DNA of 64,000 nucleotides from Castellaniella sp049671645 (GCF_049671645.1 NZ_JBATVG010000016.1:48355-112354); one strand, 5' to 3'. Counted from the stretch's first letter, positions 33,641-44,297 are shown. The notes: generated by a model not told the origin, from the letters alone. Made by a program: numbers and translations.

Positions 33641-34660
33641 TTAACGCAGCTGGGGACCACCCGCTTTGGCCGCGTTGCCGGTCGCCGCCAGGCGCAGGGG
33701 CCCGGACGCTTCCAGCGGCTGCCTGCCGGGCTGAATGAACAGCGTCGGGTCCAGCGGGTAGTCGGCCATGCGGATTTCAAAGTGCAGATGCGAGCCCGTC
33801 GAGCGGCCGGTGCTGCCGACCCGGGCGATCAGATCGCCCTGACGCACGATGTCGCCCGCTTTGACCAACAGGCTGGACGCATGCGCATAGCGCGTGCGCA
33901 AACCGTTGCCGTGGTCGATTTCAACCATCTTGCCGTAACCGCGCTGGGTCCCCGCCCGCACCACCAAGCCGCCGGATGCGGCCCGGATCGGCGCCCCCCG
34001 AGGGGCCACGAAATCCAGGCCCTCATGCATGGTGTTGCGGCCACTGACCGGATTGCGCCGCCAGCCGAACGAGGAGCTGAGCGCCGGATAATCGACGGGC
34101 GACAAGGTCGGCAGGCTGGCCTGGAAACCGGCCTGCTTCGACAAGGCGGCATCCACCAGGGCGTAGGCGTCTTCCTGATTCGCCAGCCGCTGGCCCAGGG
34201 CGTCGATATGCCGCCCCAACTGTTCGGCCGAGCCGACCGACGGCAGCGCCGCGTCCTGCTCGGGAATGTCATCCAGCACCTGCGAAGCATCGGCCTGCGG
34301 CAGCCCATCGGCCGTCACGCGGCCGGCCGGCGCCAGTTCCGGGGCGCTGTAGTTCAGACCGGCCGCCGTGGCGATCCGGCTGCGCACCGCTTCCATGGCC
34401 AGCACCCGGCCCTGAAGTTCGCCGACTTTTCCGGCCAAGCCGGACAGATTGCCCTGCAAGGTGGCGGATTCCTGCTGCAAGCGGGCATCCAGCGCCTGCC
34501 GTTGCCCCGCATCCAGCCCGCGCGTCTGCCAGGACTGCCATTGCGCGCCGCCCCAGGCAGCCAGCGCCAAGGCCAGCACCAGCCCGCCGCCCTTTGCCAG
34601 CCGCACGCTAGAATGTCCGGACGGCTTGACCGCCCCTGGTATCCTGATCCATCTTTTCAT
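33641..34660 (-). CDS. M23 (LytM) peptidase, membrane-anchored
   Basis: This is a 339-residue protein with a basic start, one membrane helix (about 24-40), a coiled-coil stretch (about 50-95), and a LytM/peptidase M23 domain in the last 150 residues. The zinc site is intact: HEGLDF (His and Asp), YAHAS, and HLHFEIR. It should face the periplasm and cleave peptidoglycan cross-bridges, or activate an amidase. Proteins of this type frequently precede secA in betaproteobacteria. AAGGA before the ATG supports the start. It is divergent from dciA, with 14 bases between start codons. Confidence 0.9.
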   Translation of the reverse strand: MKRWIRIPGAVKPSGHSSVRLAKGGGLVLALALAAWGGAQWQSWQTRGLDAGQRQALDARLQQESATLQGNLSGLAGKVGELQGRVLAMEAVRSRIATAAGLNYSAPELAPAGRVTADGLPQADASQVLDDIPEQDAALPSVGSAEQLGRHIDALGQRLANQEDAYALVDAALSKQAGFQASLPTLSPVDYPALSSSFGWRRNPVSGRNTMHEGLDFVAPRGAPIRAASGGLVVRAGTQRGYGKMVEIDHGNGLRTRYAHASSLLVKAGDIVRQGDLIARVGSTGRSTGSHLHFEIRMADYPLDPTLFIQPGRQPLEASGPLRLAATGNAAKAGGPQLR

Positions 34661-34674
34661 CCATTCCTTCCTTC

Positions 34675-35142
34675 ATGTCATCGGCCTCGCACCACCGCAG
34701 CCGTTCATCCGGGATCCCGGCCCTGAGCTGGCTGAGCCACCACCCCCAGGGGGCGCGTCTGCTGCAGACGGCGCACGAACTGCTGGCCCTGCAGACAGAG
34801 CTGGCGCGCATCCTGCCGCCCGCCCTGGGTCGCCGCATCCAGGTGGCCCGTGTAGATGGACACCAGATCACGGTCATGGTTCCCGGCCCGGCGCATGCCG
34901 CCCGCCTGCGCCAGCTGACGGACGACACCGCGCACCGGTTGAGAGACGCCGGCTGGCCGGTCGATACGATTGTCGTGCGGATCGACGCCGCCATGGGCCG
35001 CGGCGGGACACAAAAGCCCACTCGGGAAACCCAGCCCCTGAATGAACAGGCGCTGCAGTCGTTCGAGGATCTGCAGCAGCAACTGGCCCCCAGCCCCCTG
35101 GCCGATGCCATTGCGCGATTGCTGCAGCATCATCGCCGCTGA
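34675..35142 (+). CDS. DciA-like protein (DUF721)
   Basis: This is a 155-residue protein whose middle portion (LLQTAHELLALQTELARILP, RIQVARVDGHQITVMVPGPA) fits the DUF721/DciA family. DciA proteins load or regulate the replicative helicase DnaB in bacteria lacking DnaC. The gene sits between lpxC and secA, the place where DUF721 genes occur in many proteobacteria, but here it points the opposite way from its neighbours. The C-terminal third is polar and unconserved. The match is by pattern and location. Confidence 0.75.
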   Translation: MSSASHHRSRSSGIPALSWLSHHPQGARLLQTAHELLALQTELARILPPALGRRIQVARVDGHQITVMVPGPAHAARLRQLTDDTAHRLRDAGWPVDTIVVRIDAAMGRGGTQKPTRETQPLNEQALQSFEDLQQQLAPSPLADAIARLLQHHRR

Positions 35143-35247
35143 TCCGACAGGGGATCCCTGAGCAAGCCGTCGCGCCATGCGCACCCGCGGATTCAGGCGG
35201 TCTGCCGCGTTGCTCGCGCACCTCGCCGCGGGCAAGCGGTTCGGATT

Positions 35248-36171
35248 TCAGGCGAACTGCCAATCGCGGGTATAGGCCGCCGGCGCGGTTTCCGGCGAAT
35301 CGTAGCTGACGAGTTCCCAGCAATCCTGCTGGGCAAGCAAGGCCCGTATCAGCTGATTATTCAGGCCATGGCCCGATTTGCAGGCCACATAGCGAGCCAC
35401 CAGGGGCTTGCCGGCCAGGTACAGATCCCCGATGGCATCGAGGATCTTGTGTTTGACGAATTCGTCGTCATAGCGCAGGCCATCGGCATTGAGCACGCGG
35501 TATTCGTCCATGACGATGGCATTGTCCAGGCTGCCGCCCCGGGCCAGGCCCATGGACCGCAGGGCCTCGACTTCGCTGGCGAAGCCGAAGGTGCGCGCCC
35601 GGGCGATGGTCTTGACGTAGGAATCGCGGGCGAAATCGACCTCGGCCCGATTGGCCGTGGAATCGATGGCCGGATGGCGGAAATCGATGGCGAACGACAG
35701 CGCGAAGCCATCGTAGGGTTCCAGCCGCGCCCATTTGGCGGCAGGGCCTTCGCCCTCGCGGACTTCGACAGTTTTCAGCACCCGGATGAAGTGTTTGGCG
35801 GCCGGCTGTTCCTGCAGGCCGGCGCTGCGCAGCAGATAGACGAAGGTGCCGGCGCTGCCATCCATGATGGGGACTTCCTCGGCATCCAGGTCGATGTGCA
35901 GGTTGTCGACCCCCAGCCCGGCCAGGGCGGACATCAGGTGTTCAACGGTGGACACGCGCACCGATCCTTGCTGCAGCACCGAGGCCATGCGCGTGTCGCC
36001 CACGGCATCGGCGCGAGCGGGCAGATCGACGATTTCGGGGAGATCGACGCGATGAAACACGATCCCGGTATTGGGCTCGGCGGGGCGCAGCGTGATCTCT
36101 ACACGGCGGCCGGAATGCAGGCCAACGCCTTTGGTGGAGATCGCTTGTTTGAGGGTGCGCTGTAAGAGCAT
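35248..36171 (-). CDS. lpxC: UDP-3-O-acyl-N-acetylglucosamine deacetylase LpxC
   Basis: This is the zinc enzyme for the committed step of lipid A synthesis, 307 residues. The zinc and catalytic residues are present: His in TVEHLMSALAGLGVDN, EVPIMDGSAGTFVYLL, and HKILDAIGDLYLAGKPL (His and Asp ligands), followed by GHGLNNQLIRALL. The length fits the family. It follows ftsZ by 232 bases with its own likely promoter. It is convergent with dciA. Confidence 0.97.
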   Translation of the reverse strand: MLLQRTLKQAISTKGVGLHSGRRVEITLRPAEPNTGIVFHRVDLPEIVDLPARADAVGDTRMASVLQQGSVRVSTVEHLMSALAGLGVDNLHIDLDAEEVPIMDGSAGTFVYLLRSAGLQEQPAAKHFIRVLKTVEVREGEGPAAKWARLEPYDGFALSFAIDFRHPAIDSTANRAEVDFARDSYVKTIARARTFGFASEVEALRSMGLARGGSLDNAIVMDEYRVLNADGLRYDDEFVKHKILDAIGDLYLAGKPLVARYVACKSGHGLNNQLIRALLAQQDCWELVSYDSPETAPAAYTRDWQFA

Positions 36172-36236
36172 GAGATTTCGTGGTCGACGGCAGCTGCCCT
36201 GCGGCCGGGAACCCGGCAGACACGGCTAATCCTGCC

Positions 36237-36242
36237 ATTGTA
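36237..36242 (-). promoter_or_regulatory. Likely lpxC promoter (-10 box)
   Basis: TACAAT on the minus strand would start transcription near 36230, about 58 bases before the lpxC ATG. The -35 region is poor (TCGTGG). Confidence 0.4.
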
Positions 36243-36311
36243 ACGGCTCTACGGGTTTTCCACGACTTTAATTGTGCAAACGACTGTATGCGGACGAAGC
36301 CGACATGCGAA

Positions 36312-36347
36312 GGCGCACCCGCCCCCAGGGGAAGGGGCGAATGCGCC
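36312..36347 (-). terminator. Two-part hairpin between ftsZ and lpxC
   Basis: Outer arms ggcgca/tgcgcc and inner arms cgcccc/ggggcg are separated by a symmetric 2-base internal loop. It lies 57 bases after the ftsZ stop and could end or weaken the dcw transcript. There is no T-run. Confidence 0.4.
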
Positions 36348-36403
36348 AGGCGCCGCGACCGGCGTGACAGCAGCCGCGATGTGAGGTAATGCGGACTACG
36401 CGG

Positions 36404-37579
<1,176 letters not shown>

Positions 37580-37634
37580 GGTTGACTCCCTCACATACGG
37601 AAAAACAGAACAATCCCCTGATGATCCATGGCTG

Positions 37635-37650
37635 CCCGCCTGACGGCGGG
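37635..37650 (-). repeat. Hairpin just after the ftsA stop
   Basis: The arms cccgcc-tgac-ggcggg immediately follow the ftsA stop codon and precede the ftsZ ribosome site by about 45 bases. A stem here could slow transcription or protect the mRNA, altering the FtsA to FtsZ ratio. Confidence 0.45.
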
Positions 37651-38877
37651 TCAGTTCATGAACCACTCCTTCATGCGCGTCAGAATGGACTTGACTGCCC
37701 CCTTCTGTTGCGCCACTTTGCGACCGCGCGCCCGCTGCATGCGGGCCTCGGTCAGCAAACCCATCACCGTCGCGAAGCGCGGATTGCGCATCACGTCGGC
37801 CAGACTGCCTTCATACATGGGCACGGCCACCCGCACCGGCTTGAGGAACACGTCCTCGGCCAGCTCGACCATGCCCGGCATGAGCGCCGTCCCGCCGGTC
37901 AGCACGACCCCGGACGACAGCAGTTCCTCATAACCGGACTCGCGCACCACCTGCTGCACGAATCCGAACAATTCCTCCATGCGCGGCTCGATCACCGCCC
38001 CCAGGGCCTGGCGCTTGACGCTGCGATTGGGGCGATCCCCCAGGCCCGGCACTTCGATCATTTCCTCGGCATCGACCAGGATCTGCTTGGCCACGCCGTA
38101 GCGCAGCTTGATCTCCTCGGCATCCGGCGTGGGCGTGCGCAGCATGGCCGCGATGTCGCTGGTGACCTGGTCGCCGGCGATGGGAATGACCGAGGTATGG
38201 CGGATCGCGCCGCCGGTGTAGATGGCGATGTCGCTGGTGCCCCCGCCGATGTCCACCAGCACCACGCCCAGTTCCTTTTCGTCGGCCGTCAGGCACGACA
38301 GGCTGGAGGCCAGCGGCTGCAGGATCAAGTCCTGCACTTCCAGGCCGCAGCGGCGCACGCACTTGACGATGTTCTGGGCGGCGCTGACGGCCCCCGTGAC
38401 GATGTGCACGCGCACTTCCAGGCGCATGCCGCTCATGCCGATGGGCTCGCGGATGTCTTCCTGGGCGTCCACGATGAATTCCTGGGTCAGCACATGCAGC
38501 ACCTGCTGGTCCGTGGGAATGTTGACGGCCTTGGCCGTCTCGATCACGCGGGCCACGTCGGTCGCGGTGACTTCCTTGTCCTTGACCGCGACCATGCCGC
38601 TGGAATTGAAGCTGGTGATGTGGCTGCCGGCGATGCCGGTATAGACCTCGCGGATCTTGCAGTCGGCCATCAATTCGGCTTCCTCCAGCGCCCGCTGGAT
38701 GGAATTGACGGTGGACTCGATGTTGACGACGACGCCCTTGCGCATCCCTTCGGACTCGTGCTGGCCCAGGCCCAGCACTTCGAAGCCGCCGTCGGGCAAA
38801 ATCTCGGCCACGACGGCCACCACTTTGCTGGTGCCGATATCGAGTGCAACGATCAGGTCTTTGATGTCACGGGTCAT
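37651..38877 (-). CDS. ftsA: Cell division protein FtsA
   Basis: This is the actin-like protein that tethers FtsZ to the membrane, 408 residues. ATPase motifs are VALDIGTSKVVAVVAE at the start, VVLVDIGGGTSDIAIYTGG in the middle, and VVLTGGTALMPGMVELAED later. The final residues (KSILTRMKEWFMN) form the amphipathic membrane-targeting helix. Its ATG overlaps the ftsQ stop by four bases. Confidence 0.97.
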   Translation of the reverse strand: MTRDIKDLIVALDIGTSKVVAVVAEILPDGGFEVLGLGQHESEGMRKGVVVNIESTVNSIQRALEEAELMADCKIREVYTGIAGSHITSFNSSGMVAVKDKEVTATDVARVIETAKAVNIPTDQQVLHVLTQEFIVDAQEDIREPIGMSGMRLEVRVHIVTGAVSAAQNIVKCVRRCGLEVQDLILQPLASSLSCLTADEKELGVVLVDIGGGTSDIAIYTGGAIRHTSVIPIAGDQVTSDIAAMLRTPTPDAEEIKLRYGVAKQILVDAEEMIEVPGLGDRPNRSVKRQALGAVIEPRMEELFGFVQQVVRESGYEELLSSGVVLTGGTALMPGMVELAEDVFLKPVRVAVPMYEGSLADVMRNPRFATVMGLLTEARMQRARGRKVAQQKGAVKSILTRMKEWFMN

Positions 38878-39677
38878 GGTTTGGGCGATCGTGAAGAAGC
38901 AGAGGTTTCAGGGGCCAGCGTGATGGCGAATCCGTTCGGATAGCGCAAATCGGCACTGGCGATCATTCGGTTGCCCAGGCGCTGGGACAGGGCCGGCCAT
39001 GCCTGGACAAAACGTTCAATGCGGGCGGCAAAGGGCAATGCCCCGGAACGGCCATGCGGGTCGGCCACGTCGGCGGCCGGATCGCGGCCCAGCGTCAGCC
39101 GCACGCCGTCGGACAGGGACACTTCCCAGGCATAGCGCGGCGACAACGTGGCCTCGCGCACGCTCAGGCCCAAAGGCGCGAACCAGCGGGCGATTTCGGC
39201 GTAGCGTTGCACGACCAGGCGTTCGGAATTGCCGGGCCCGTTCAATTGCGGCAAATGCAGGTCGTCCGGCAATTCGCCGGGGTTGGCGGTAAAGGCCTCG
39301 CCCCAGGTATTGATCATCTGGTTTTCGTTCCAGAGCGCCAGGGGCTGCTGTTCCTCGATGCGCACCAGCAAGGTGGACGGCCAGACACGCCGGATCGCCG
39401 CATGCCGCACCCAGGGCACGGTCTCGATGCGGCGGCGCACCTGATCCAGGTTCAACAGGAAGAAATTGCCCCGCACCTGACCCGCCAGCGCCGTCTGCAG
39501 ACTGGTGGGGCTGACGTATTGCAGATTGGCGCCGGCCATCGGAGCCAGCTGGATCTGCTGGATCGAGAAATAGGGACGCCGGACCACCCAGGTCAGGGCG
39601 CCCGCGACCATGGCCAATACCGCCAGCAAAGCCAGCAGATTGGCGATCAGATTGGTCAGACGGGCGTCCGCGAACAC
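38874..39677 (-). CDS. ftsQ: Cell division protein FtsQ
   Basis: This is a 267-residue single-span inner-membrane protein of the divisome. A short cytoplasmic start is followed by a helix (LLALLAVLAMVAGALTWVV, about 16-34), a POTRA domain beginning FSIQQIQLAPM, and the beta domain that contacts FtsB and FtsL. The C-terminus shows DLRYPNGFAI, typical of FtsQ. TAGGAG precedes the ATG. It lies nine bases after ddl and overlaps ftsA by four. Confidence 0.94.
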   Translation of the reverse strand: MFADARLTNLIANLLALLAVLAMVAGALTWVVRRPYFSIQQIQLAPMAGANLQYVSPTSLQTALAGQVRGNFFLLNLDQVRRRIETVPWVRHAAIRRVWPSTLLVRIEEQQPLALWNENQMINTWGEAFTANPGELPDDLHLPQLNGPGNSERLVVQRYAEIARWFAPLGLSVREATLSPRYAWEVSLSDGVRLTLGRDPAADVADPHGRSGALPFAARIERFVQAWPALSQRLGNRMIASADLRYPNGFAITLAPETSASSRSPKP

Positions 39678-39686
39678 ATGGGGCTC

Positions 39687-40634
39687 CTAGTGGCCGGCGG
39701 GGCGGCGCACTTTGCAGCGCGCCGTCGCCAGAATCTCGATGCACAACCGGGCGTAGCTCATGCCCAGGGCCTTGGCCCCCATCGGCACCAGCGAATGGCT
39801 GGTCATGCCGGGGGACGTATTCATTTCCAGCAGCCAGGGCCGGTCCTGCGCATCCAGCATCAGATCCGCCCGGCCCCAGCCCTCGCAACCGAGCGCGCGA
39901 TAGGCCCGCACCGACAGATCCTGGATCTCCCGGCTCAAGGCCTCGGGCAAATCGGCGGGGCAGACGTACCGCGTGTCGTTGGACACGTATTTGTGCTCGT
40001 AGTCGTAATTGCCCTGGGGAGCGATGATCTCGATGATCGGCAAGGCCCTGGCGTCGTCGCCGCGGCCCAGCACCGGCACGGTCAGTTCGCGCCCCTGGAT
40101 GAATTGTTCGGCCAGCACCTGTTCGTCATGCTGGCAGGCCAGCGCCAAGGCCTCTGGCAGCTGGTCGGCCGACTGCACGCGGGTCACGCCCAGCGTGGAC
40201 CCTTCATGCGGCGGCTTGACGATCAGCGGCAAGCCCAATTCCCCGGCCAGCGCCGCCGGATCGGCCTGGCAATCCAGCACGGCGAACCGCGGCGTCGGCA
40301 GACCGTGCTGCAGCCACAGGCGTTTGGTGGCGATCTTGTCCATCGCCAGGCTGGATGCCAGCAGCCCGCTGCCCGTATAGGGGATGCCCAGCAACTCCAG
40401 CGCTCCCTGGATGGTGCCGTCTTCGCCGAAACGGCCATGCAGGGCGATGAAGACCCGGTCGAAACCGGCGGCAGCCAGTTCGGCCATGCTCTGGCGCCCG
40501 GTATCGAAGAGATGGGCGTCCACCCCGGACTCGCGCAGGGCCGCGCACACGCCCGCCCCCGACATCAGAGAGACTTCCCTTTCAGCGGACAGCCCGCCAT
40601 ACAGCACGCCCACCCGGCCGAAGGTCTGGTTCAT
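39687..40634 (-). CDS. ddl: D-alanine--D-alanine ligase
   Basis: This ATP-grasp enzyme joins two D-alanines for the peptidoglycan peptide, 315 residues (DdlB length). The N-terminal VGVLYGGLSAEREVSLMSG and FIALHGRFGEDGTIQGALEL, the ATP-binding PLIVKPPHEGSTLGVTRV, and the C-terminal LLEMNTSPGMTSHSLVP are all typical. It overlaps murC by four bases. Confidence 0.97.
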   Translation of the reverse strand: MNQTFGRVGVLYGGLSAEREVSLMSGAGVCAALRESGVDAHLFDTGRQSMAELAAAGFDRVFIALHGRFGEDGTIQGALELLGIPYTGSGLLASSLAMDKIATKRLWLQHGLPTPRFAVLDCQADPAALAGELGLPLIVKPPHEGSTLGVTRVQSADQLPEALALACQHDEQVLAEQFIQGRELTVPVLGRGDDARALPIIEIIAPQGNYDYEHKYVSNDTRYVCPADLPEALSREIQDLSVRAYRALGCEGWGRADLMLDAQDRPWLLEMNTSPGMTSHSLVPMGAKALGMSYARLCIEILATARCKVRRPAGH

Positions 40635-42037
40635 AGCGGGCTCCCCAATTGCGCGGGGACCCGGCTGATGGACCCGGCCCCCATGATGATCACCACATCG
40701 CCGTCACGGGCGAAATCCTGGATGGCGCCGGCCATGTCGGCCACCTGCTCGACGAAGACCGGCTCGACCTTGCCCGCCACGCGCAACCCCCGGGCCAGCG
40801 CCCGGCCGTCGGCGGCGATCAGCGGCGCCTCGCCGGCCGGATAGACTTCGGTCAGCAGGACCGCGTCCGCCGAGCTGAGGACGCGCACGAAATCCTCGAA
40901 GCAGTCGCGTGTCCGCGTATAGCGGTGCGGCTGGAATGCCAGCACTACCCGGCGGTCCGGCCAGGCGCCCCGGGCGGCGGCCAGGGTGGCGGCCATCTCC
41001 ACCGGATGGTGGCCGTAGTCGTCGACGACGGCATACGTGCCGCCGCCACTGCGCTCCGACACAGGAAAATTGCCGATCTGCGTGAAGCGCCGCCCCACCC
41101 CCCGGAACTGCGCCAGGGATTCGACGATGGCGTCGTCGGGCACGCCCAGCTCGGTCGCCACGGCGATCGTCGCCAGGGCATTGAGCACATTGTGGCGGCC
41201 CGGCAGGTTCAGGCGCACCGCCAGCGGCGGCAAGGCGCCCTGCAGGCTCTGGCGCTCCACGGTGAACGCCATCGTGGCGCCCTCGGCGCGCAAGTCATGC
41301 GCCCGCACCTGGGCCGGCATATCGATGCCGTAGGTGGTGATGGGGCGCGACACGAAGGGGATGATCTCGCGCACATTGGAGTCATCCAGGCACAGCACCG
41401 CGCTGCCGTAGAACGGCAGACGCTGGGTGAACTCGACGAAGGCGCTTTTCAGGCGCGCCACGTCATGACCATAGGTATCCATATGGTCAAGATCGATGTT
41501 GGTGACGATGGCCATCACCGGCAACAGATTCAGAAAGGACGCATCGGATTCATCGGCCTCGACGACGATGTATTCTCCCTGGCCCAGCCGGGCGTTGGCG
41601 TCGGCGGCGTTCAGCCGCCCGCCGATCACGAAGGTCGGATCCAGGCCGCCGGCCGCCAGCACGCTGGCGACCAGGCTGGTGGTGGTGGTCTTGCCATGCG
41701 TGCCGGCCACGGCGATGCCGCGCTTCAGGCGCATCAATTCGGCCAGCATCAAGGCGCGGGGCACCACGGGAATATGCGCGGCGCGGGCGGCCAGGACTTC
41801 CGGATTGTCGGCATGAATGGCGGTGGACGTGACGATGGCCCCGGCCCCCTGGATATGTTCGGCCGCATGGCCGATGGCGACCCGCGCGCCCAAAGCGGCC
41901 AGGCGTCGGGTGACGGCGGTTTCCTGCACGTCGGACCCGCTGATGGCATACCCCAGATTCAGCAGGACCTCGGCGATGCCGCTCATCCCGGCGCCCCCGA
42001 TACCGACGAAGTGAAGGTTGCGTATCCGGTGTTTCAT
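40631..42037 (-). CDS. murC: UDP-N-acetylmuramate--L-alanine ligase
   Basis: This is the first amino-acid ligase of peptidoglycan precursor synthesis, 468 residues. Motifs are HFVGIGGAGMSGIAEVLLNL at the start, the ATP loop VAGTHGKTTTTSLVASVL, and VVDDYGHHPVEMAATLAAAR near the end. The start at 42037 overlaps the murG stop (ATGA) and gives the normal N-terminus; the longer open frame is antisense-like sequence inside murG. Confidence 0.97.
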   Translation of the reverse strand: MKHRIRNLHFVGIGGAGMSGIAEVLLNLGYAISGSDVQETAVTRRLAALGARVAIGHAAEHIQGAGAIVTSTAIHADNPEVLAARAAHIPVVPRALMLAELMRLKRGIAVAGTHGKTTTTSLVASVLAAGGLDPTFVIGGRLNAADANARLGQGEYIVVEADESDASFLNLLPVMAIVTNIDLDHMDTYGHDVARLKSAFVEFTQRLPFYGSAVLCLDDSNVREIIPFVSRPITTYGIDMPAQVRAHDLRAEGATMAFTVERQSLQGALPPLAVRLNLPGRHNVLNALATIAVATELGVPDDAIVESLAQFRGVGRRFTQIGNFPVSERSGGGTYAVVDDYGHHPVEMAATLAAARGAWPDRRVVLAFQPHRYTRTRDCFEDFVRVLSSADAVLLTEVYPAGEAPLIAADGRALARGLRVAGKVEPVFVEQVADMAGAIQDFARDGDVVIIMGAGSISRVPAQLGSPL

Positions 42038-43107
42038 GCCGATTCCTCTTTGGTATGGACGCAGGCTTCGGCAATCAGCTGCGTAGCGTTCAAGCTTGCA
42101 TGTTCGTGGGCGTGGACAGCCACGGCGGCCAGTTCCGGGCGCTCGCAGGCCGACAGCCAGTCGGCCAGGCGGCCCGCGTCCAGATCGGCCTGCGGCATCA
42201 GCCAGCCGCCGCCACATTCGGACAGATAACGGGCGTTGGCCGTCTGGTGGTCGTCGATGGCATGAGGCAACGGAATGAAGACCGCGGCCACCCCGACGGC
42301 CGCGACTTCGGCCACCGTCATGGCGCCCGCGCGGCAGATCACCAGATCGGTCTCGGCCAGGGCCTGCGCCATGTCCTGGATGAAGGCGGACACCTGCGCC
42401 TGCAGCCCCAGACGGTCATAGTGCTGGCGCACGGCATCCGCGTGGCGTTCGCCGGCCTGATGGTGGACCTGCGGACGGCGGTCGGCCGGCATCCGCGCCA
42501 GGGCCTCGGGCACCAGTTCATTGATGCGAGCCGCGCCCAGGCTGCCGCCCAGCACCAGCAGGCGCAGCGGTCCCTGGCGAACCGCGTAGCGCTGGGCCGC
42601 CGGCTCGACCGCCAGCAAATCCCCGCGCACCGGATTGCCTACCATCAAGGCCGTCGGCAAGGCGCCCGGAAAGCCGGTCAGCACCCGGGCCGCCAGGCGC
42701 GCCAGCAGCCGGTTGGCGGACCCCGCCACCGCATTCTGCTCATGAATCACCAGGGGGATTCCGCCGAGGCGGGCCATCAGCCCGCCGGGCACGGCGGCAT
42801 ACCCGCCCATGCCCAGCACCACGTCCGGACGACGCTGGCGCAACAGCCGGCGGGCCTGCAGGCAGGCGGCCGCCAGCGTGAACGGCAATTTCAACAAGGC
42901 AAGCGGGCCTTTGCCGCGCACCCCGCCAAAACGCAGGGGCAGCAATTCAATGTCCTGCGCGGGGACCAGGCGCCCTTCCATGCGGTCCGGGTTGCCCAGC
43001 CACAGCACCTGCCACCCCAGGGCCTGCAGCGCCTTGGCCACGGCCAGCCCCGGCATGATGTGCCCGCCCGTGCCGCCCGCCATGATGAGGATCACAGGCT
43101 GTGTCAT
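42034..43107 (-). CDS. murG: Lipid II synthase MurG
   Basis: This membrane-associated glycosyltransferase adds GlcNAc to lipid I, 357 residues. The glycine loop IMAGGTGGHIMPGLAVAKAL, GMGGYAAVPGGLMARLGGIP and the C-terminal UDP-GlcNAc site VICRAGAMTVAEVAAVGVAA are visible. The start at 43107 overlaps the ftsW stop by four bases and is the normal MurG start. Confidence 0.97.
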   Translation of the reverse strand: MTQPVILIMAGGTGGHIMPGLAVAKALQALGWQVLWLGNPDRMEGRLVPAQDIELLPLRFGGVRGKGPLALLKLPFTLAAACLQARRLLRQRRPDVVLGMGGYAAVPGGLMARLGGIPLVIHEQNAVAGSANRLLARLAARVLTGFPGALPTALMVGNPVRGDLLAVEPAAQRYAVRQGPLRLLVLGGSLGAARINELVPEALARMPADRRPQVHHQAGERHADAVRQHYDRLGLQAQVSAFIQDMAQALAETDLVICRAGAMTVAEVAAVGVAAVFIPLPHAIDDHQTANARYLSECGGGWLMPQADLDAGRLADWLSACERPELAAVAVHAHEHASLNATQLIAEACVHTKEESA

Positions 43108-44297
43108 CGCCGCTTCCCCCGCATCATGCAGCGCGTCTCGTAATCCACGCGCAGCAGCAAGGCGATCGCCACCAGATTCAGCACGATGCCCGAGCCGCCG
43201 TAGCTGACCAGCGGCAGGGTCAGGCCCTTGGTCGGCAGCAGCCCCAGGCACACGCCGACGTTGATGAAGGCCTGCACGCCCATCCACAAAGCGACCCCCT
43301 GGGCGGCCAGGCCGTCGAACACACGGTCCAGCACCATGGCCTTGCGGGCGATTTCAAACCCGCGCAAGACAATGAAGACGAAGACTGCCACCAGGCACAT
43401 CACCCCGACGAAACCCAGTTCCTCGCCGATCACGGCCACGATGAAGTCGGTATGGGCCTCGGGCAGGTAGTGCAGCTTCTCGATGCTGGCGCCCAGGCCC
43501 ACGCCGAACCATTCGCCGCGCCCCAGGGCGATCAGGGAATGGGACAGCTGATAGGCGCTGCCATAGGCGTTGTCCGGGTTCCAGGGATCCAGATAGACGA
43601 ACAGGCGTTCCCTGCGCCACGGCGACAGCCAGATCAGCAGCAGGAAACACGACATCACCGCCGTCAGCAGGGTGGTGAACAATTTAAGATTGATGCCGCC
43701 GATGAACAGCACCCCGACGGCGATCGCGCCGATGACGATGAAGGCCCCCAGATCAGGTTCCATCAGCAGCAGCAGGCCGAGCAGCGCCAGGGCCATCGCC
43801 ATGGGCAGGAAGCCGCGCAGGAACCCCTGCAGGTGCGCCTGCTTGCGCACCACGTAATCCGCGGCATAGAGAATCACGGCGAATTTCATCAATTCCGAAG
43901 GCTGGAAATTCAGCGGCCCCAGCGGCAGCCAGCGGCGCGCGCCGTTGACCTCGCGCCCGATGCCGGGCACCAGCACCACCAGCAGCATCAGCAGCGCCAG
44001 GGCGAACAGCGGCAGCGCCAGTTTCTGCCAGACCCTCATCGGCACGCTGGCCGTGAACAGGGCGGCCAGCAGGCCGACGAGAATGAAGACCGCGTGGCGC
44101 CCGACGAAATAAAAGCGGCCATAGCTTTCGTAGCGCGGCCCGTCCGCCAGCGCGATCGACGCGGAATACACCATCAGCAGGCCGAACAGCACCAGGGCGC
44201 TGATCGCGACGATCAGGCTGACGTCCACCGTCGGCATGGTCGTGCGTCCCGGCCGCACGGCATTCAGGCTGGCGCTGAGATCCGCGATCACGCTCAT
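43104..44297 (-). CDS. ftsW: Septal peptidoglycan polymerase FtsW (SEDS family)
   Basis: This is a polytopic membrane protein of 397 residues with ten hydrophobic helices, which polymerises lipid II together with FtsI. SEDS motifs include VMVYSASIALADG, NGARRWLPLGPLNFQPSELM, LLMEPDLGAFIV and the C-terminal KGLTLPLVSYGGSGI. The start at 44297 overlaps the murD stop by four bases. Confidence 0.96.
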   Translation of the reverse strand: MSVIADLSASLNAVRPGRTTMPTVDVSLIVAISALVLFGLLMVYSASIALADGPRYESYGRFYFVGRHAVFILVGLLAALFTASVPMRVWQKLALPLFALALLMLLVVLVPGIGREVNGARRWLPLGPLNFQPSELMKFAVILYAADYVVRKQAHLQGFLRGFLPMAMALALLGLLLLMEPDLGAFIVIGAIAVGVLFIGGINLKLFTTLLTAVMSCFLLLIWLSPWRRERLFVYLDPWNPDNAYGSAYQLSHSLIALGRGEWFGVGLGASIEKLHYLPEAHTDFIVAVIGEELGFVGVMCLVAVFVFIVLRGFEIARKAMVLDRVFDGLAAQGVALWMGVQAFINVGVCLGLLPTKGLTLPLVSYGGSGIVLNLVAIALLLRVDYETRCMMRGKRR

